Assembly (NCBI GenBank): GCA_900073065.1
Contig: FJOG01000014.1
Location: 546,803-610,802, forward strand
Length of the DNA: 64,000 bases
Direction: 5' to 3'
Source of the DNA: Phialocephala subalpina
Taxonomy: Eukaryota > Ascomycota > Leotiomycetes > Helotiales > Mollisiaceae
Shown: piece by piece, positions 43,287 through 54,067 of the stretch
Position numbering within the stretch: the stretch's first letter is position 1
Layout of the letters: every line of letters starts with the position of its first letter
The notes under the pieces: generated by a model
Databases searched by the model: none
What the model was told of the DNA's origin: nothing
What the model saw: only the letters and a program-made list of their open reading frames with translations
Program-made: the position numbers and the translations under genes

Positions 43287-46130
43287 CTACCCAAACCTCA
43301 TCCCCTTACTCGGATCCCAAGTCCCACCTCCACCCTGCTGAGGCGGCGCCCAACCCCCGGCATCCCACTCCCCCTCTTCTCATCCTGCCCACCTTGTCCC
43401 ACAGGCGTCCCGCCAAACTTAATCCCCATAGCAGGGTCCCACGTCGCAGGCATGATATTCGGACTCGCCACACCCATATTTGCAACCGGAGCGGATATAC
43501 TTGCTCTTTGTGGAACTGGGGCTGGGATGTTCTCATTCGAGTTTGGAGGTGGGGAGCGGTATCCTTGCTGTTGTTGGGGAAGGATTTGAGAAGGAGGTGG
43601 GGGGCCGCTGGAGTAGGAGGAGGATTGAGAATGCGGGGTTGAGGAGTAGGTTCGTGGGATGGCGGTTGAGTGGGAGGCTTCGGCGGCTTTGTGGAGGGAA
43701 AGGGAGGCGAGAGGTGGGAGGGAGAGGTCGCTGTGGTTTTTGTTAGCTGCTGGTAATCTTGCAAGAAAAAAGGTAAATATGTAGTGGATGAAGGAACTTA
43801 CTTCTCCATCCTCATAGCTTCCTCCCTCCTCTCATTCAAAAACCCCTTCGCTCCATCCCTGAACCTCCCCACAATCTTCGCAAGATCATTATAAAACTTC
43901 CTCCCGGTCTCCAGATTGTGCACAATCTCCTTGTACTTCAGATACGCATTTTCCAGCTTCTGCAACGCCTGTTCTCTTTCCCTCGAGCTCGTATCGCCCT
44001 TCCTCGCGTTCACGAAACTTGCGTTGGCGGATTCGAGTTGGTAGACTAATTTCTCTTGCTCGTCAGATTCTGATTTCAGTGCTGCAATGTCGGCGTCGTA
44101 CTTCGCGAGATGTTTGTCGAAGAAATCTTCGAATTGAGCGGCGGCGATGGTTTGACTTGGGTACTCCCGCTCTAATCTTGCTGCTTCGGCGAGGATGTCG
44201 TGGTTGATATCATCCCGTTTTGCTTTGTCTCTCAATGCTTCGATTTTCCGCCGCCGTCGAGACTCCAGACGAGAAACTTCGTTGAGACTATTTCGTAACT
44301 TTGATACCTCTCCTTCGAGTTTCGGAGGAATGACAGCTCGTCTACTACTAGGGACGAAATTGCCAATGTCGCGGTCAGAAGCAGAGAGGATTCGGAGCAT
44401 GTCTTCGCATTCTCGGAACTTCGATTTCACCAATTCGTCGCTCTTCGCTGCACTGGCAAGGTATCCACCAATTTCCTCGACTTGGGCGTAGTACTTCGGC
44501 GCCGCAGATGTTGATTCTAGACGTGTCCATCTGTCGGTCCCATACTTCATCATTAGACGCTCGTTCTCGGATTTCTCGGCTTGAAGAAGTTCGCAGCCTT
44601 CAGCATACATGGCGTTGTCTGACCCTTTCAATTTCTCAGTGTCGGAGAAGGACCTGTGAAGTCGGTTGATGGCGTCTGCTTGTCTAATTTCTTCGGCATG
44701 AGACGTAAGGCTTGGTGGTAGGCCCAGAGGCTTCTCGAGTGCTTGTAATGAGCCTGGCAGATTTAGAGACCGCAAGGTGTCGTGTATTTTGGTCGTCATA
44801 ATCTCGAGCTCCTCGATAATGTTGGTATTGACGAGACGGTCTCTCCTTTCTTCGTAGATGCTGGCTGCTACGTGCACTGCGAAAGGTACTAACTTGGCGA
44901 AGAGTGGAGGACCGAATTCTCCTTTAGGTCCGATGAAGGAGGATGGTTCTGAGACTTCTTTTGGTACTCTGGCAATGGCCATGTTCGCTCGTTCAAGGGT
45001 CTTGAGCTCTGATTTTGGTGGGACAGGGTCTGGATTGTTAGCTGGGGGTGGGACATTGAGGGATCAAGACCTACTAAGGTAGATCAGGTCATTATCCTTT
45101 TCTGCTCTCTTCAAATCCTCTGTGACCTTGTTCTTCAGTCCGTTCAGGTCACCCAGCACCACCTTGTTGAGGTACCTAGCTTCCTTCAGCGCCTCATTGA
45201 CACAGGCAATACTGTCCCGAAGCCTAGCAACCTCTTCCCCATACTTTCTCTTCTCCAAACAATCGCATGCTTGTCTATATTGTGCAGCAGCAGCGAAATG
45301 GTGGTGCTTCGCAGTAGTATGGTGTATCCATTCCGAGCTTACAGCCTCACTCTTAACACCCCAATCTCCAGCAGCACCATAGAAATCCGAGACCTTGGCA
45401 GCTAGCTTTGCTATTGAGGCATCTTTGTATCCATCCATTACTGCCTTCTGCCAGAAACATTCTTGTGTTTGTGCCAGCAGAAGCTGCTGTAGAGATTCGA
45501 GTGTAGAGTCGTCCATGTCTTCTGGTGGGGTAGCTCGTAGCTCAGGTATGGTTACTGATTTGAGGTGGGAAATGACTCCAGCAGCAGAAGAGAAATAGTT
45601 GATTGCCGTCTTGAGGCCATCTGTTGTGCTTCTATTTGAGGATATCGCAAGCTGGGAATAGAGAGCCGCAAGGTTGTAGAGGATATTGGCTAACTCGAAT
45701 TTGAGGTTGTTTTGGGAGATAGGTCGTTCGGTATTGTATCCTAGAGCTGGATACCATGTGAAGTCTACCCCAATCTGCGAGACATGTCAGAGGAAAGCTT
45801 CAACGTAGGTTGTGGGACGTACATCGATAGGGAATTTACCCCCCATCCAAGAAAGTTGCCCCGCATATGCTGCTATCTTCTTGATCCCACTCGTATGCGG
45901 CTCCCGGACGTTGACAGCATCCCTTCGCAAAGCATCGATGACCTCGAGGTCTTGCTTGAACATATCCGGGTGCTGGTCATATTTGCTGGAGATGTACTGC
46001 TTGATAGCAGTTGACAGAGACTGGGAAGTAGTCTTGCGGAAGGGCAAGAAGAGGATGTTGCTTTGGGGGTGGAGTTAGCAGAGCACGCAGAACAGAAGCA
46101 GATGATATTCAGTAACACGAACCTAGCCAT
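43287..46130 (-). CDS. palA: pH-response regulator PalA/Rim20 (BRO1-domain protein), probable 1-base frameshift near the 3' end
   Basis: PalA recruits the PalF/PalB signalling complex to ESCRT-III for PacC/Rim101 processing at ambient alkaline pH. Exons: 46130-46123, 46060-45823, 45774-45075, 45029-43802, 43730-43287. The first join gives MASNILFLPFRK. The BRO1 domain is clear: SLSTAIKQYISSKYDQHPDM, AYAGQLSWMGGKFPIDIGVD, NNLKFELANILYNLAALYSQ, LLLAQTQECFWQKAVMDGYK. The V domain follows (exon 4), and then a Pro/Ser/Gln-rich tail with TWDPAMGIKFGG. Close to the end the frame must shift by one base in a GGGGG run (43370-43374) to read GGWAPPQQGGGGTWDPSKG, MRFG and the stop at 43287. Without the shift the frame stops at 43306 with an unrelated end. 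One added base makes the coding length exactly 873 codons. Confidence 0.93.
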
Positions 46131-47255
46131 AGCAACAACCCTTGGACGTGTCAATCAACGCGCCTCTCAATCAATTGTGCACGCGTCTCACCAAAGTCTC
46201 ACGATGAAGTCATTGTCGGTGCCTTGAAAACAGGGCTGAATGTGCGGCAGCAACTCAGAACTTGCTTGCGAGTGGAACCGGAGGGCCACAAAACCGAATA
46301 ATAGGGCGGCTGGGTGGAACAAAACATCCCTTCTTGAAACCAGTCTGTCTTGATGATCTCTCGTACTCCTGTTGATCTGTTACAGAATTATGCTTGAAAA
46401 CAAGAATCATCAACCAGTGCCGTCAGAGCCCCTCCATACACGTGATGATCAGCCTCACTTCACCCCCTTTTCGTGTATCTTCAGCCGTCAAAAGAGATAA
46501 GCTTTTGACACAACCGGCTCAAGGCTTAGCTTTTCTACCACTCTTGACTCGGTATATCCTTACAACCTGGACTTTTCCCAGCAAACGAAAAGTTGCGCAA
46601 CCAGCTGCCGTGCTGGTGTTGCGGTCGATCCCTGAAGATTCGTTGCAACTTCGGCAGCCCCTTTTCTTTCGCTTCATCTTGATTGAGCGGTGGCTGCCTG
46701 CGGTGGCACATCCTCGAAAGAGGGGACTGCATCGGGTCTTTGAGCGACCTCGACAAACGGCGACGAGATGTGGCTGCACTTAGACCAACGTTCAAGAGAT
46801 GTTAAATCTTTCAATCTCTCTCCATTTGTGAGACTTTAATTGGCTGTAATGTACATCTGCCGATTTTAATCTCTCGCGGCGCTTCTTATCACAGCCAGCC
46901 ACCCCGGACAGACCCCCCACAAGATCTGCACGCCAACGGATGAATCACCACAGATCCAGCACTATCAATTTCTCATCCAATCACGGTCATGACGACGACT
47001 CTGTGACATCCACTCCGGCATCAAGCATAGATAAATTACTACACGTGGGCAGGGAGTCCCCTGAAAGCATTGCCATTTCGTTTTTGAGGGTCCAAATAAT
47101 ATATTTAGGTCAGACCTTCCCACACCCAAGCTCCTTCCCAAATGTTGGAGCACAGCTGCCTTTCTTTTTTATCCTAAATTGCGTTGTTTCTTTCCTCTCA
47201 ACCTTTCTCTTTTGGCTACTTCTGCTCTTGTCTGCTTGGAAGCACCTCGCTCGTT
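46131..47255. promoter_or_regulatory. Divergent intergenic region, palA and glycosyltransferase
   Basis: About 1.1 kb between start codons. Short ORFs only. No defined site could be supported. Confidence 0.35.
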
Positions 47256-48830
47256 ATGGGTTCTCCAATGACAGCGGGAAACATTCTCACGCCCCGCAAT
47301 GCATTTACACGCGTCCTTTTTCTCGCAACTTTCTGCGCCGTTCTTTTCCTATACACACTGCGTCCCATAGCAGATCATCCTCGAAATTTCCATCAAGAAA
47401 TAATTGCGGTTAGCAATGTAACACAACCCCACCCGCGGGACTGTTCTCTCGATTCGTCACATCTCCAATTGTTACAGCAGAAATATGGTCTCGAGGACGA
47501 TATCGATTACGCGAGACGATATGTACGATTTCACCGTCAGGACATCAAACGACAGTCGATAACCAAGCTCGACAAGGATCTCTTCCCCAAAGGGTTCGAT
47601 CGTATCAATATCCAGAATCCACCAATGAAGACGACATGCCTCAAGCCACTCGAGGTTCCGGTGCCCAACTCACCGTCACCGAAGACTGTCGATGCATCGG
47701 ACCTCCTCTTTGGTGTCTCTACCACATTTAAAAGACTCACCAGCAACGACACGAATCCAATGAAAGAATGGGCACACTGGCTGACGGATGGAAACGGCAA
47801 ATCCAATGGCGCAGGGCTGGTCTTGCGACTTGTGGATGCCACGAATGAAGAGATACAAGAGGCAAAGACGAACATGACTGGTATGGGTATTGATGTCAAG
47901 GTATACCATTCCAGCAGCTCGGACGAAATGGCTGCACGATACCTTTCCCTCCTCCCAGCACTCTACAACGACTCTTCTCGAAAGTCCCGGAAATTCCTCG
48001 TCATGTGCGACGACGACACATTCTTCCCATCCGTGCACTCTCTTCTCAGTCGCCTCTCCACATACGACCATAAAGAGGAGCTCTACATTGGCACCTTCTC
48101 CGAAGACGTCAACAACATCCAACGCCACGGCTCCCAAGCTTTTGGCGGCGCAGGAGTATTCTTCTCCGTCCCCCTCGCTGAGAAAATCGCCGCTCTATAC
48201 GACCAATGCAGCACCTCCGAAAAGATCACAGAATCCAACACAGGCTGGGGTCCCCAAGGCGACATCCTCCTCCGAAAATGCATCTACGAAAACACCGAAG
48301 TCCGGCTCTCAATGCTCCGCGATCTCCATCAACTAGACATCCAAGGCGACCCAGCGGGTTTCTACGAGGCTGGCCTCTTTCCCCTCTCTCTTCACCATTT
48401 CAAAGGCGGTTTTTGGCATGAAGCGAAACCGTACGCTGGCGCACAAGTCATTCATGCGTGTGGAGAAGCATGTTTCTTGCAACGGTTCCAGACGAAGGAT
48501 AACTTCATCATCAGTAATGGGTACTCGGTAGCTCAGTATCCGAAAGGAATTAATTTCAATGTTCATCAGATGGAGAGGACTTTCAAGCCAGCTCCTGATG
48601 ATTATGGATGGAATCTCGACTTTATGCTTGGTCCAGGACGGAAAAGCTTGGCGTATACGGGGAGGAAGGTGGCGTGGGAGTTGAAGGAGGCGAGGGTTCA
48701 GGAGGATGGGAGTGTGTTGCAGACTTATGTGAGGAAGTTGGATGATAGGAGGTGGAGTTATCAGGAGGGGAATAATTGGTATAGGATGATGGAGAAGGAT
48801 GGAATTGTTGAGTTGGTTTGGATACCTTAG
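47256..48830 (+). CDS. Fringe-like glycosyltransferase (GT31/DUF604 type), type II membrane
   Basis: A single exon of 524 residues from ATG at 47256 (MGSPMTAGNILTPRN); the longer open frame begins only with TTG. A short cytoplasmic leader precedes one anchor helix (VLFLATFCAVLFLYTL), then a stem. The catalytic domain has the beta3GalT/Fringe features: LLFGVSTTFKRL, the DxD metal-binding site in FLVMCDDDTFFPS, LYIGTFSEDVNN, AFGGAGVFFSVPLAEKI, and TGWGPQGDILLRKCIYE. It should transfer a sugar in the Golgi lumen, using a nucleotide sugar and a divalent metal. The donor and acceptor are unknown. The end has paired WSYQEGNNWYRM. Confidence 0.9.
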   Translation: MGSPMTAGNILTPRNAFTRVLFLATFCAVLFLYTLRPIADHPRNFHQEIIAVSNVTQPHPRDCSLDSSHLQLLQQKYGLEDDIDYARRYVRFHRQDIKRQSITKLDKDLFPKGFDRINIQNPPMKTTCLKPLEVPVPNSPSPKTVDASDLLFGVSTTFKRLTSNDTNPMKEWAHWLTDGNGKSNGAGLVLRLVDATNEEIQEAKTNMTGMGIDVKVYHSSSSDEMAARYLSLLPALYNDSSRKSRKFLVMCDDDTFFPSVHSLLSRLSTYDHKEELYIGTFSEDVNNIQRHGSQAFGGAGVFFSVPLAEKIAALYDQCSTSEKITESNTGWGPQGDILLRKCIYENTEVRLSMLRDLHQLDIQGDPAGFYEAGLFPLSLHHFKGGFWHEAKPYAGAQVIHACGEACFLQRFQTKDNFIISNGYSVAQYPKGINFNVHQMERTFKPAPDDYGWNLDFMLGPGRKSLAYTGRKVAWELKEARVQEDGSVLQTYVRKLDDRRWSYQEGNNWYRMMEKDGIVELVWIP

Positions 48831-49418
48831 CTCTGACTGGACTTGAATTTCTTTTGTTTGATTTCTATGGGGGGGCATGATCGGTTTCTGGCCGTTGCTT
48901 CTGGCAGTTGGATGGCGTCGAGGTATGCGAGCATTGGACACAGGGCATTGCATCGCAGGGCGTTCGGGGCGTGTAAACATTTATGTTCTTGCTGCGCTTT
49001 GAGGTCGAGGTGGCTTCTTGTATTTGGGATATACCATTGCCGTTAGTTAACTTATTACAATAGACATACAGATGTACAATACAGAATAGAAAATAATGGA
49101 TAGAAGGGACATATAGACATGGTATCTTTGCTTCTCGGAGTGTGGCTGCTCATTCCCCACCCCCACCAGTCCCTCCCCTCCAATCAATCTCCTCAATCTT
49201 TCCCCCAGTGGCCCGAAGGTCATTCGAGAGACGAATAACAGTAGAAGAAATCGACAACAAAAACCTTTCTCGATAGCAACAATTCAGAATGAACAAACCA
49301 ACTTATACAAAATTCACGCGACCTGAGCCTTGTGGTTGCGTTGCAGTCAAAGAAGAATGCGAAGCTTCTGCAATACTTTCGGTAGCAACCTATCCTAAAT
49401 CTGCCTGCTTCTAGACCT
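48831..49418. other. Intergenic, nothing seen
   Basis: 3' flank of the glycosyltransferase. No gene, repeat or RNA recognised. Confidence 0.4.
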
Positions 49419-49757
49419 CTATAATGCTTTGAGAAATTCTACCATCGCTTTTGAGCTCCTATTCGGCTTTTGAGCTGGTATTTTATAGCAGGTAGAAGCC
49501 CTGTTACCTGCGCCTAAACCTGAAAACCAGACACAAAGTTCAAGAGGATCGTCCGAGTGGGTGGAAAGGAAGAAGAGGTGGGGTATAGTTTCTTCGTCGT
49601 TGATAACGAGTATCAGAGCTGTAGATGATCTAGATGTGGTCTCCTGATAAGGGATCCGATGAGGTTGGTGGAGACCGGGCGAGGTCTGTGGCGAGCTTGT
49701 GCTCGCGGTATTGCTTGGTGGACTTAGGTGTTGATAGTAGCGTTGGTTAGCTTCCAT
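49419..49757 (-). CDS. Possible small protein
   Basis: A 112-residue ORF from a real ATG (MEANQRYYQHLSPPSN). The first half is Ser/Pro/Thr-rich; the second has TALILVINDEETIPHLFFLS and CVWFSGLGAGNRASTCYK. No family recognised. It may be a downstream exon of the small membrane protein at 49808-50041, but no in-frame join was found. Confidence 0.25.
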   Translation of the reverse strand: MEANQRYYQHLSPPSNTASTSSPQTSPGLHQPHRIPYQETTSRSSTALILVINDEETIPHLFFLSTHSDDPLELCVWFSGLGAGNRASTCYKIPAQKPNRSSKAMVEFLKAL

Positions 49758-49807
49758 TCAGGCAGTATTCTACTTTAATTTCTTTCGTTCAATGATGCTC
49801 GATGGAC

Positions 49808-50041
49808 TTAACAATAGATGGTGAATCTTGTGGTGAATAACAGCAGTGGAGGTCGTGCTTGGCAGACTGACCTAGGCCTTTCATCGAGAAGCTTGGAGGA
49901 AAGACTCGAAACTACTGACAGTACATGAGACATGACAACAAAAGTGATACAAACAATAATCATAGTGTGTGGAAAGGGGTTGAAGTGCTCCCGGTAAGGA
50001 TTTGAGTCTGTATCTTGAGGCTCGATCGAGTCTGAAGCCAT
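49808..50041 (-). CDS. Possible small one-pass membrane protein
   Basis: From the ATG at 50041 (MASDSIEPQDTDSNPYREHF) the frame gives 77 residues with one hydrophobic helix (MIIVCITFVVMSHVLSVV). A GTCAGT donor lies after the ERPR residues, so the last part may be intron. No family recognised. Confidence 0.3.
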   Translation of the reverse strand: MASDSIEPQDTDSNPYREHFNPFPHTMIIVCITFVVMSHVLSVVSSLSSKLLDERPRSVCQARPPLLLFTTRFTIYC

Positions 50042-50812
50042 AGTGCTGAATGAGGACCCTGTGGACCTTCCATCTATCGTCACAGTGCTTGTCCTGAGCA
50101 CGTCTGACAGCGGCAAGGTTATCTACAAATGGTTTCTTGCCTCTAGCTCTGTATTTATAGAGAGGGTAGAATTTGATGGAGACGGGACCTAGCCTCGTTG
50201 GACGAGGCGGACGCCCCCAAAGGAGAAGTCCCAGAACCCCAGTAATTTTTCTTAAGGGCAAGGCAGAAAGAGTATCGTTGGCGCTTTAACGGTATTTTGA
50301 GCCACTTTACAGGGCGCCCGGCGTGAAGGCACCTCGAGGAATTTCTTTGAGTCCAAGATGAGATATCGCAGCTCAAGAAATCCGATGGAGATGGACATAT
50401 ATCACTGATGAATGACCCTTATGAAAGTCTCTAGAGCTTGGGGACATTACAATAGGAGTGTTTGCTTCCCAAAAGATTTGCGAGACTGGCTCAGTTGGAG
50501 GTTGCATCTCAGAACCATCAATACATAAGCAGGTCATAGATCGCTGATTAAGCACCGTTCTAGAAGACCCTAGAGCCTGGGAACAATGTAACACGGGCTT
50601 TCACTCCCAAAGGACGAGCCAAAATTCTCCTCGTGGAAGAGTTCGTAGGCCACTGATCAGCCACCGTTCTGGAAGTCCCTCGAATTCAGGGACAATGCAA
50701 TGGGAGCATTTGTATGGTTCCCCGCTTGGGGAGGGAAGAATTTTAGTTCAGGATTCACAAGAGAGTTATATCTGGTCGTGGTACCATCATTCATTGTCGA
50801 TGCTACTGAGAC
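50042..50812. other. Intergenic with a three-copy degenerate repeat
   Basis: See the repeat at about 50395-50720. No gene is supported here. Confidence 0.4.
50395..50720. repeat. Three-copy degenerate tandem repeat
   Basis: Three related units begin near 50399, 50538 and 50649. Each has an actgat-type word, then accgttct(a/g)gaag or its variant. A segment follows that resembles ccctagagcctggg, then acaatgtaa and a ggagcattt/ggagtgttt word leading to cttccc or gttccc. Spacing is about 139 and 111 bases. Divergence is high, so the array is old. Confidence 0.45.
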
Positions 50813-53296
50813 CTACTCATTATCATCGTCTTCGAAAAGAGCATACAATTCAGCCTCCATCTCCGCCAATTGCTCCTCCGTCGCTCCGGGTGACTCCGCA
50901 GTCTCATCCACCTCTGCCTCTCCTTCAACGGCTCCACTAGTTCCCACAATCTCCTCAGTCTCTGCCTCTCCCTCGACAATCCCGCCAGGCCCCGTAACCT
51001 CCTCTGCCTCTACCGCTCCGACTCCATCATCACTAGATCCCGCGCCTTCTTCAGCCTCCGTATCCTCCGTCAGATCAATCACAGGTTCCTGCGGCTTTTT
51101 CGGTTCCATCCAAGGGCGGCGAGTGGCGCCGAGGGCCACGAAGCGGAGGGTAGCTGGAGCTCCGGGCGCGATTTCGAAGCCTCCGTGGGGCTTTGCCTTC
51201 TTTGTTGGGGACTCGTCAGCTTTCGAAGATTGGCGTTGACGCTTCTTGCTTTGACTTGGATTGGCAGGAACGGTAGCAGCGACAGCAAAACCAGCTTGGG
51301 GAGTTGGGGTATGGGCTCGGAGCTCTGTCATGCCGCTGTTGTAGGAGAACATAGCCCTAGTGACCTTGAGGCGCTGCTGGTTGTTGACGTTACGCTTGCA
51401 CTTGGAGCATTTTCTCTTGATAGTGACGTTGCCGTTGCTCTTTGATGTAGTATCGTTATGGCCGAGACATGGCTTGCGATCACCTTCGCGTGACAACATG
51501 CAGTACCATCCTAAATCTTCGGGGCCATCGGAGGCATCGGAGGTAAGGTTGGCTGGGGTGGGTGGAGTTGAGGCGGACGTGGTATCTGAACTTGGGCTGC
51601 TATCGCGAGAGTTGCTCTGGGCCTGCTGCAGCTGCGACGAAAGCTGTTGAATGTCCTGCTCCAGTTGGTTGATCTTGGCCTTGGCATCGAGCAGCTCCTT
51701 GTCTTCGGTTGGCGGTCGCTTGAGAAGCACAGCGACCTTCTGGAGAGCTTCGATAACATCTTCGGGCTTTAGTCCAGATTCTTCGGTCCATTGGCGTTGT
51801 ACTGGGCACGCGTTAGTAATTGTGCGAGACTCTGAGGGGCATGCTTGAGGGAGGGGGCTTACGAGTACCCATGATTCTTTGAAAGAAGCAGAAGACAACA
51901 GAGGCTCCGAACTCGGGATCACTATTACACTTGTCGACGAGAGGGCCAATGTTCTTGCAGATGGCGGCATTGACTTGGTTGTTGGTAGGTGTGGGCAAGA
52001 ACGATAGAAAACGAAGCATGATATCTCCCATGAAATGCTTAAGGGTAGCCATTGCGGCGGTTGTCCTTGGATTTTCAGTTTGATGTTGTGTGTGTGATGA
52101 AATATCTCGTGGTGGGTTTTCTTGCGGTGGTTTTGGTCTTGGAATTGTGGTGTGGCCGCGATCGGATTTTGGTGTTCGCTTCGAAGGTGAGGTTTTCGAA
52201 GCGCCGCTGGACTCGCTCACCTTCATCACATTCACCTCCAACACCGATGGCACCGAAGGATCGGCATTTTTAAACTGCCAATACTTTTCACCGTGCAATT
52301 TTCGAAGCCATGCGGGCCAGCGACTCATCTGTCTGCGATTGTAGGCAGGCGACTTCGAGGCAGGTACTGGTAGAGCGACATTTTCTGCATCAACTGGATC
52401 GTGAGGCTCAATGGAGGGAATTGGAGTATCCGGGTCTGTTGGAGTTACTCTTGGCGGTGGAGATTCTCTACGGTCTGCTTCGGCGTCCCCCTTGTTGTTG
52501 GAGCTTAGAGATTCGGGCTGGTGGTTGTCAAGGAAGAGTGGTTCATCGTCTCCAGCGTTGAATGTAAAATCGTCATCGTAACTGAACAAACTGTCCAAAT
52601 CGTCACGGTGGCTCTCAATTGATGGCACTTCGGCCGTGTTTGGTGCTATATCGTGGTGCTTGTTTATAGTATCTAATACTCTACCGACGGTAGAATCGTG
52701 TTGTAGGCACTGCTCGCCAATATGGGAATCGCAGGATACTTGGCCATTGAAGCTGGAACCTGATATACTAGATTTACTGGATATACTGGTACCGTAACCA
52801 GAATCGATCGGACTCTGGGGAGGTTCTGCTGATGGGACCGATTGCTGGGCGATGGGAGGTGCGGTAGAGGGAAACTGTTGCCAAGTTTTAGCATTGTAGC
52901 AAACAGGAATGTTAAACTTACTGATTGATTAACCCTCAACGACGTGGCTCTTGACTGCCGACGAGGAGAATTTGTCTTTCTCCTCTTCCTGGGCGGCTCC
53001 TCGATGTCATCAAAGTCATCCGTGAACAGAGACCGGAGCCATTCCTCGTCTCTGATTTCAGAAATGAGAGGTTCAGGTCGCAATGAGCCAAGCAAAGCTT
53101 CGAATTCCTCATCGGTTATTGCATGAGCAGGGTCAAAACGCCACGCATCACTTGACTGTATCTTGGGTGGTAGTGTAAGCCCTTGATCTGTCTGTTCGCG
53201 TCTTGAAAAGCGCGAGGTAGAAGCATAAATACCTTCTCCTTCTTCAGTCTCCATCTTTATAATGGGCATGCCTGTATCAATATCGGGCTGCGCCAT
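50813..53296 (-). CDS. Unknown acidic nuclear-type protein, 791 residues
   Basis: Three frames that look separate are one gene: exons 53296-52922, 52874-51863 and 51801-50813 give 2376 nt from ATG (MAQPDIDTGMPIIKME). The joins read LRVNQSFPSTAPPIAQQS and RIMGTLQRQWTEES. Features in order: acidic segments (DEEWLRSLFTDDFDDIEE), a strong nuclear-localisation-type basic block (PPRKRRKTNSPRR), and a Ser-rich linker. Next come SYDDDFTFNAGDDEPLF and a Trp-rich WPAWLRKLHGEKYWQFKN. A coiled coil follows (AKINQLEQDIQQLSSQLQQ), then CMLSREGDRKPCLGH and KRKCSKCKRN, which could bind zinc, and another basic block (KKRQRQSSKADESPTKK). The end is a long Glu/Asp/Ala/Val-rich tail with near-repeats (VEGEAETEEIVG, VEGEAEVDETAE). 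A transcription or chromatin role is inferred only from composition. Confidence 0.8.
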
Positions 53297-54067
53297 TATG
53301 GTCTCTGTGGATGAGATCCACGGTCTTGACAAAATGCAAAGACCACACTCAAATACTCAACCTTGGCTCATAGACAAGCTCTTGCTGTGCTCAGGCTCCA
53401 GATACCTCGTATGGAAAGATCTGTCTTCGGTCTCCCGAGCTCTTGGAGGCTTTGATCAATGTCCCAAGGCCGGATAGTGACCAGGCAGCAGTTGCGGCAG
53501 AGAGCAGACTGATGTGCTGCTGATCTCACTAGGGTCTCTGAATATGCTTAGACTTCTGTTACCATGAAACGCAACGTCTTGGGCACATATGATACAGCAG
53601 ATACTGCGCTGGTGGTTTGGTGGTTGTTGTTGTTTTTGGAGAGGTTGAGTTGCGCGTCGTTCAGATGAAGATCTCGATATTTACTTTGGAGCGGCCGCCT
53701 CGCGAGGCTAACGCTAGTCATAAACGGTAAGGTCTCAAGCATCGATGAGCTAAAGCGGGGCGGGCGCCATTGGAGACTTGACCAATGGCAGACGCCACCT
53801 ATCTTGCTAGGTTCAGGGAGCTGATTTGCTGACAGACATCGGAAAATAGTGGTTTTGAGTTCGGAAGGAGCAACAGATTCACTTTTGGTATATCGAGGGG
53901 TCATTGTATGTATATTGTTGCTAGAACAAAGGATAAATAAACGAACGTCGGCATGAGTGTGATTTTATGTACAGGTGAGTTCACATCCAAACAACAAGGA
54001 CTTGGTTGCAACATATTCCTACTCTACCACCAACTTCGACTTTGTTATCGACAGTCCTGATCTCACG
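53297..54067. promoter_or_regulatory. Divergent intergenic region, nuclear-type protein and LST8
   Basis: About 0.8 kb. The minus-strand frame at 53548-53904 has no protein character. No site identified. Confidence 0.35.
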
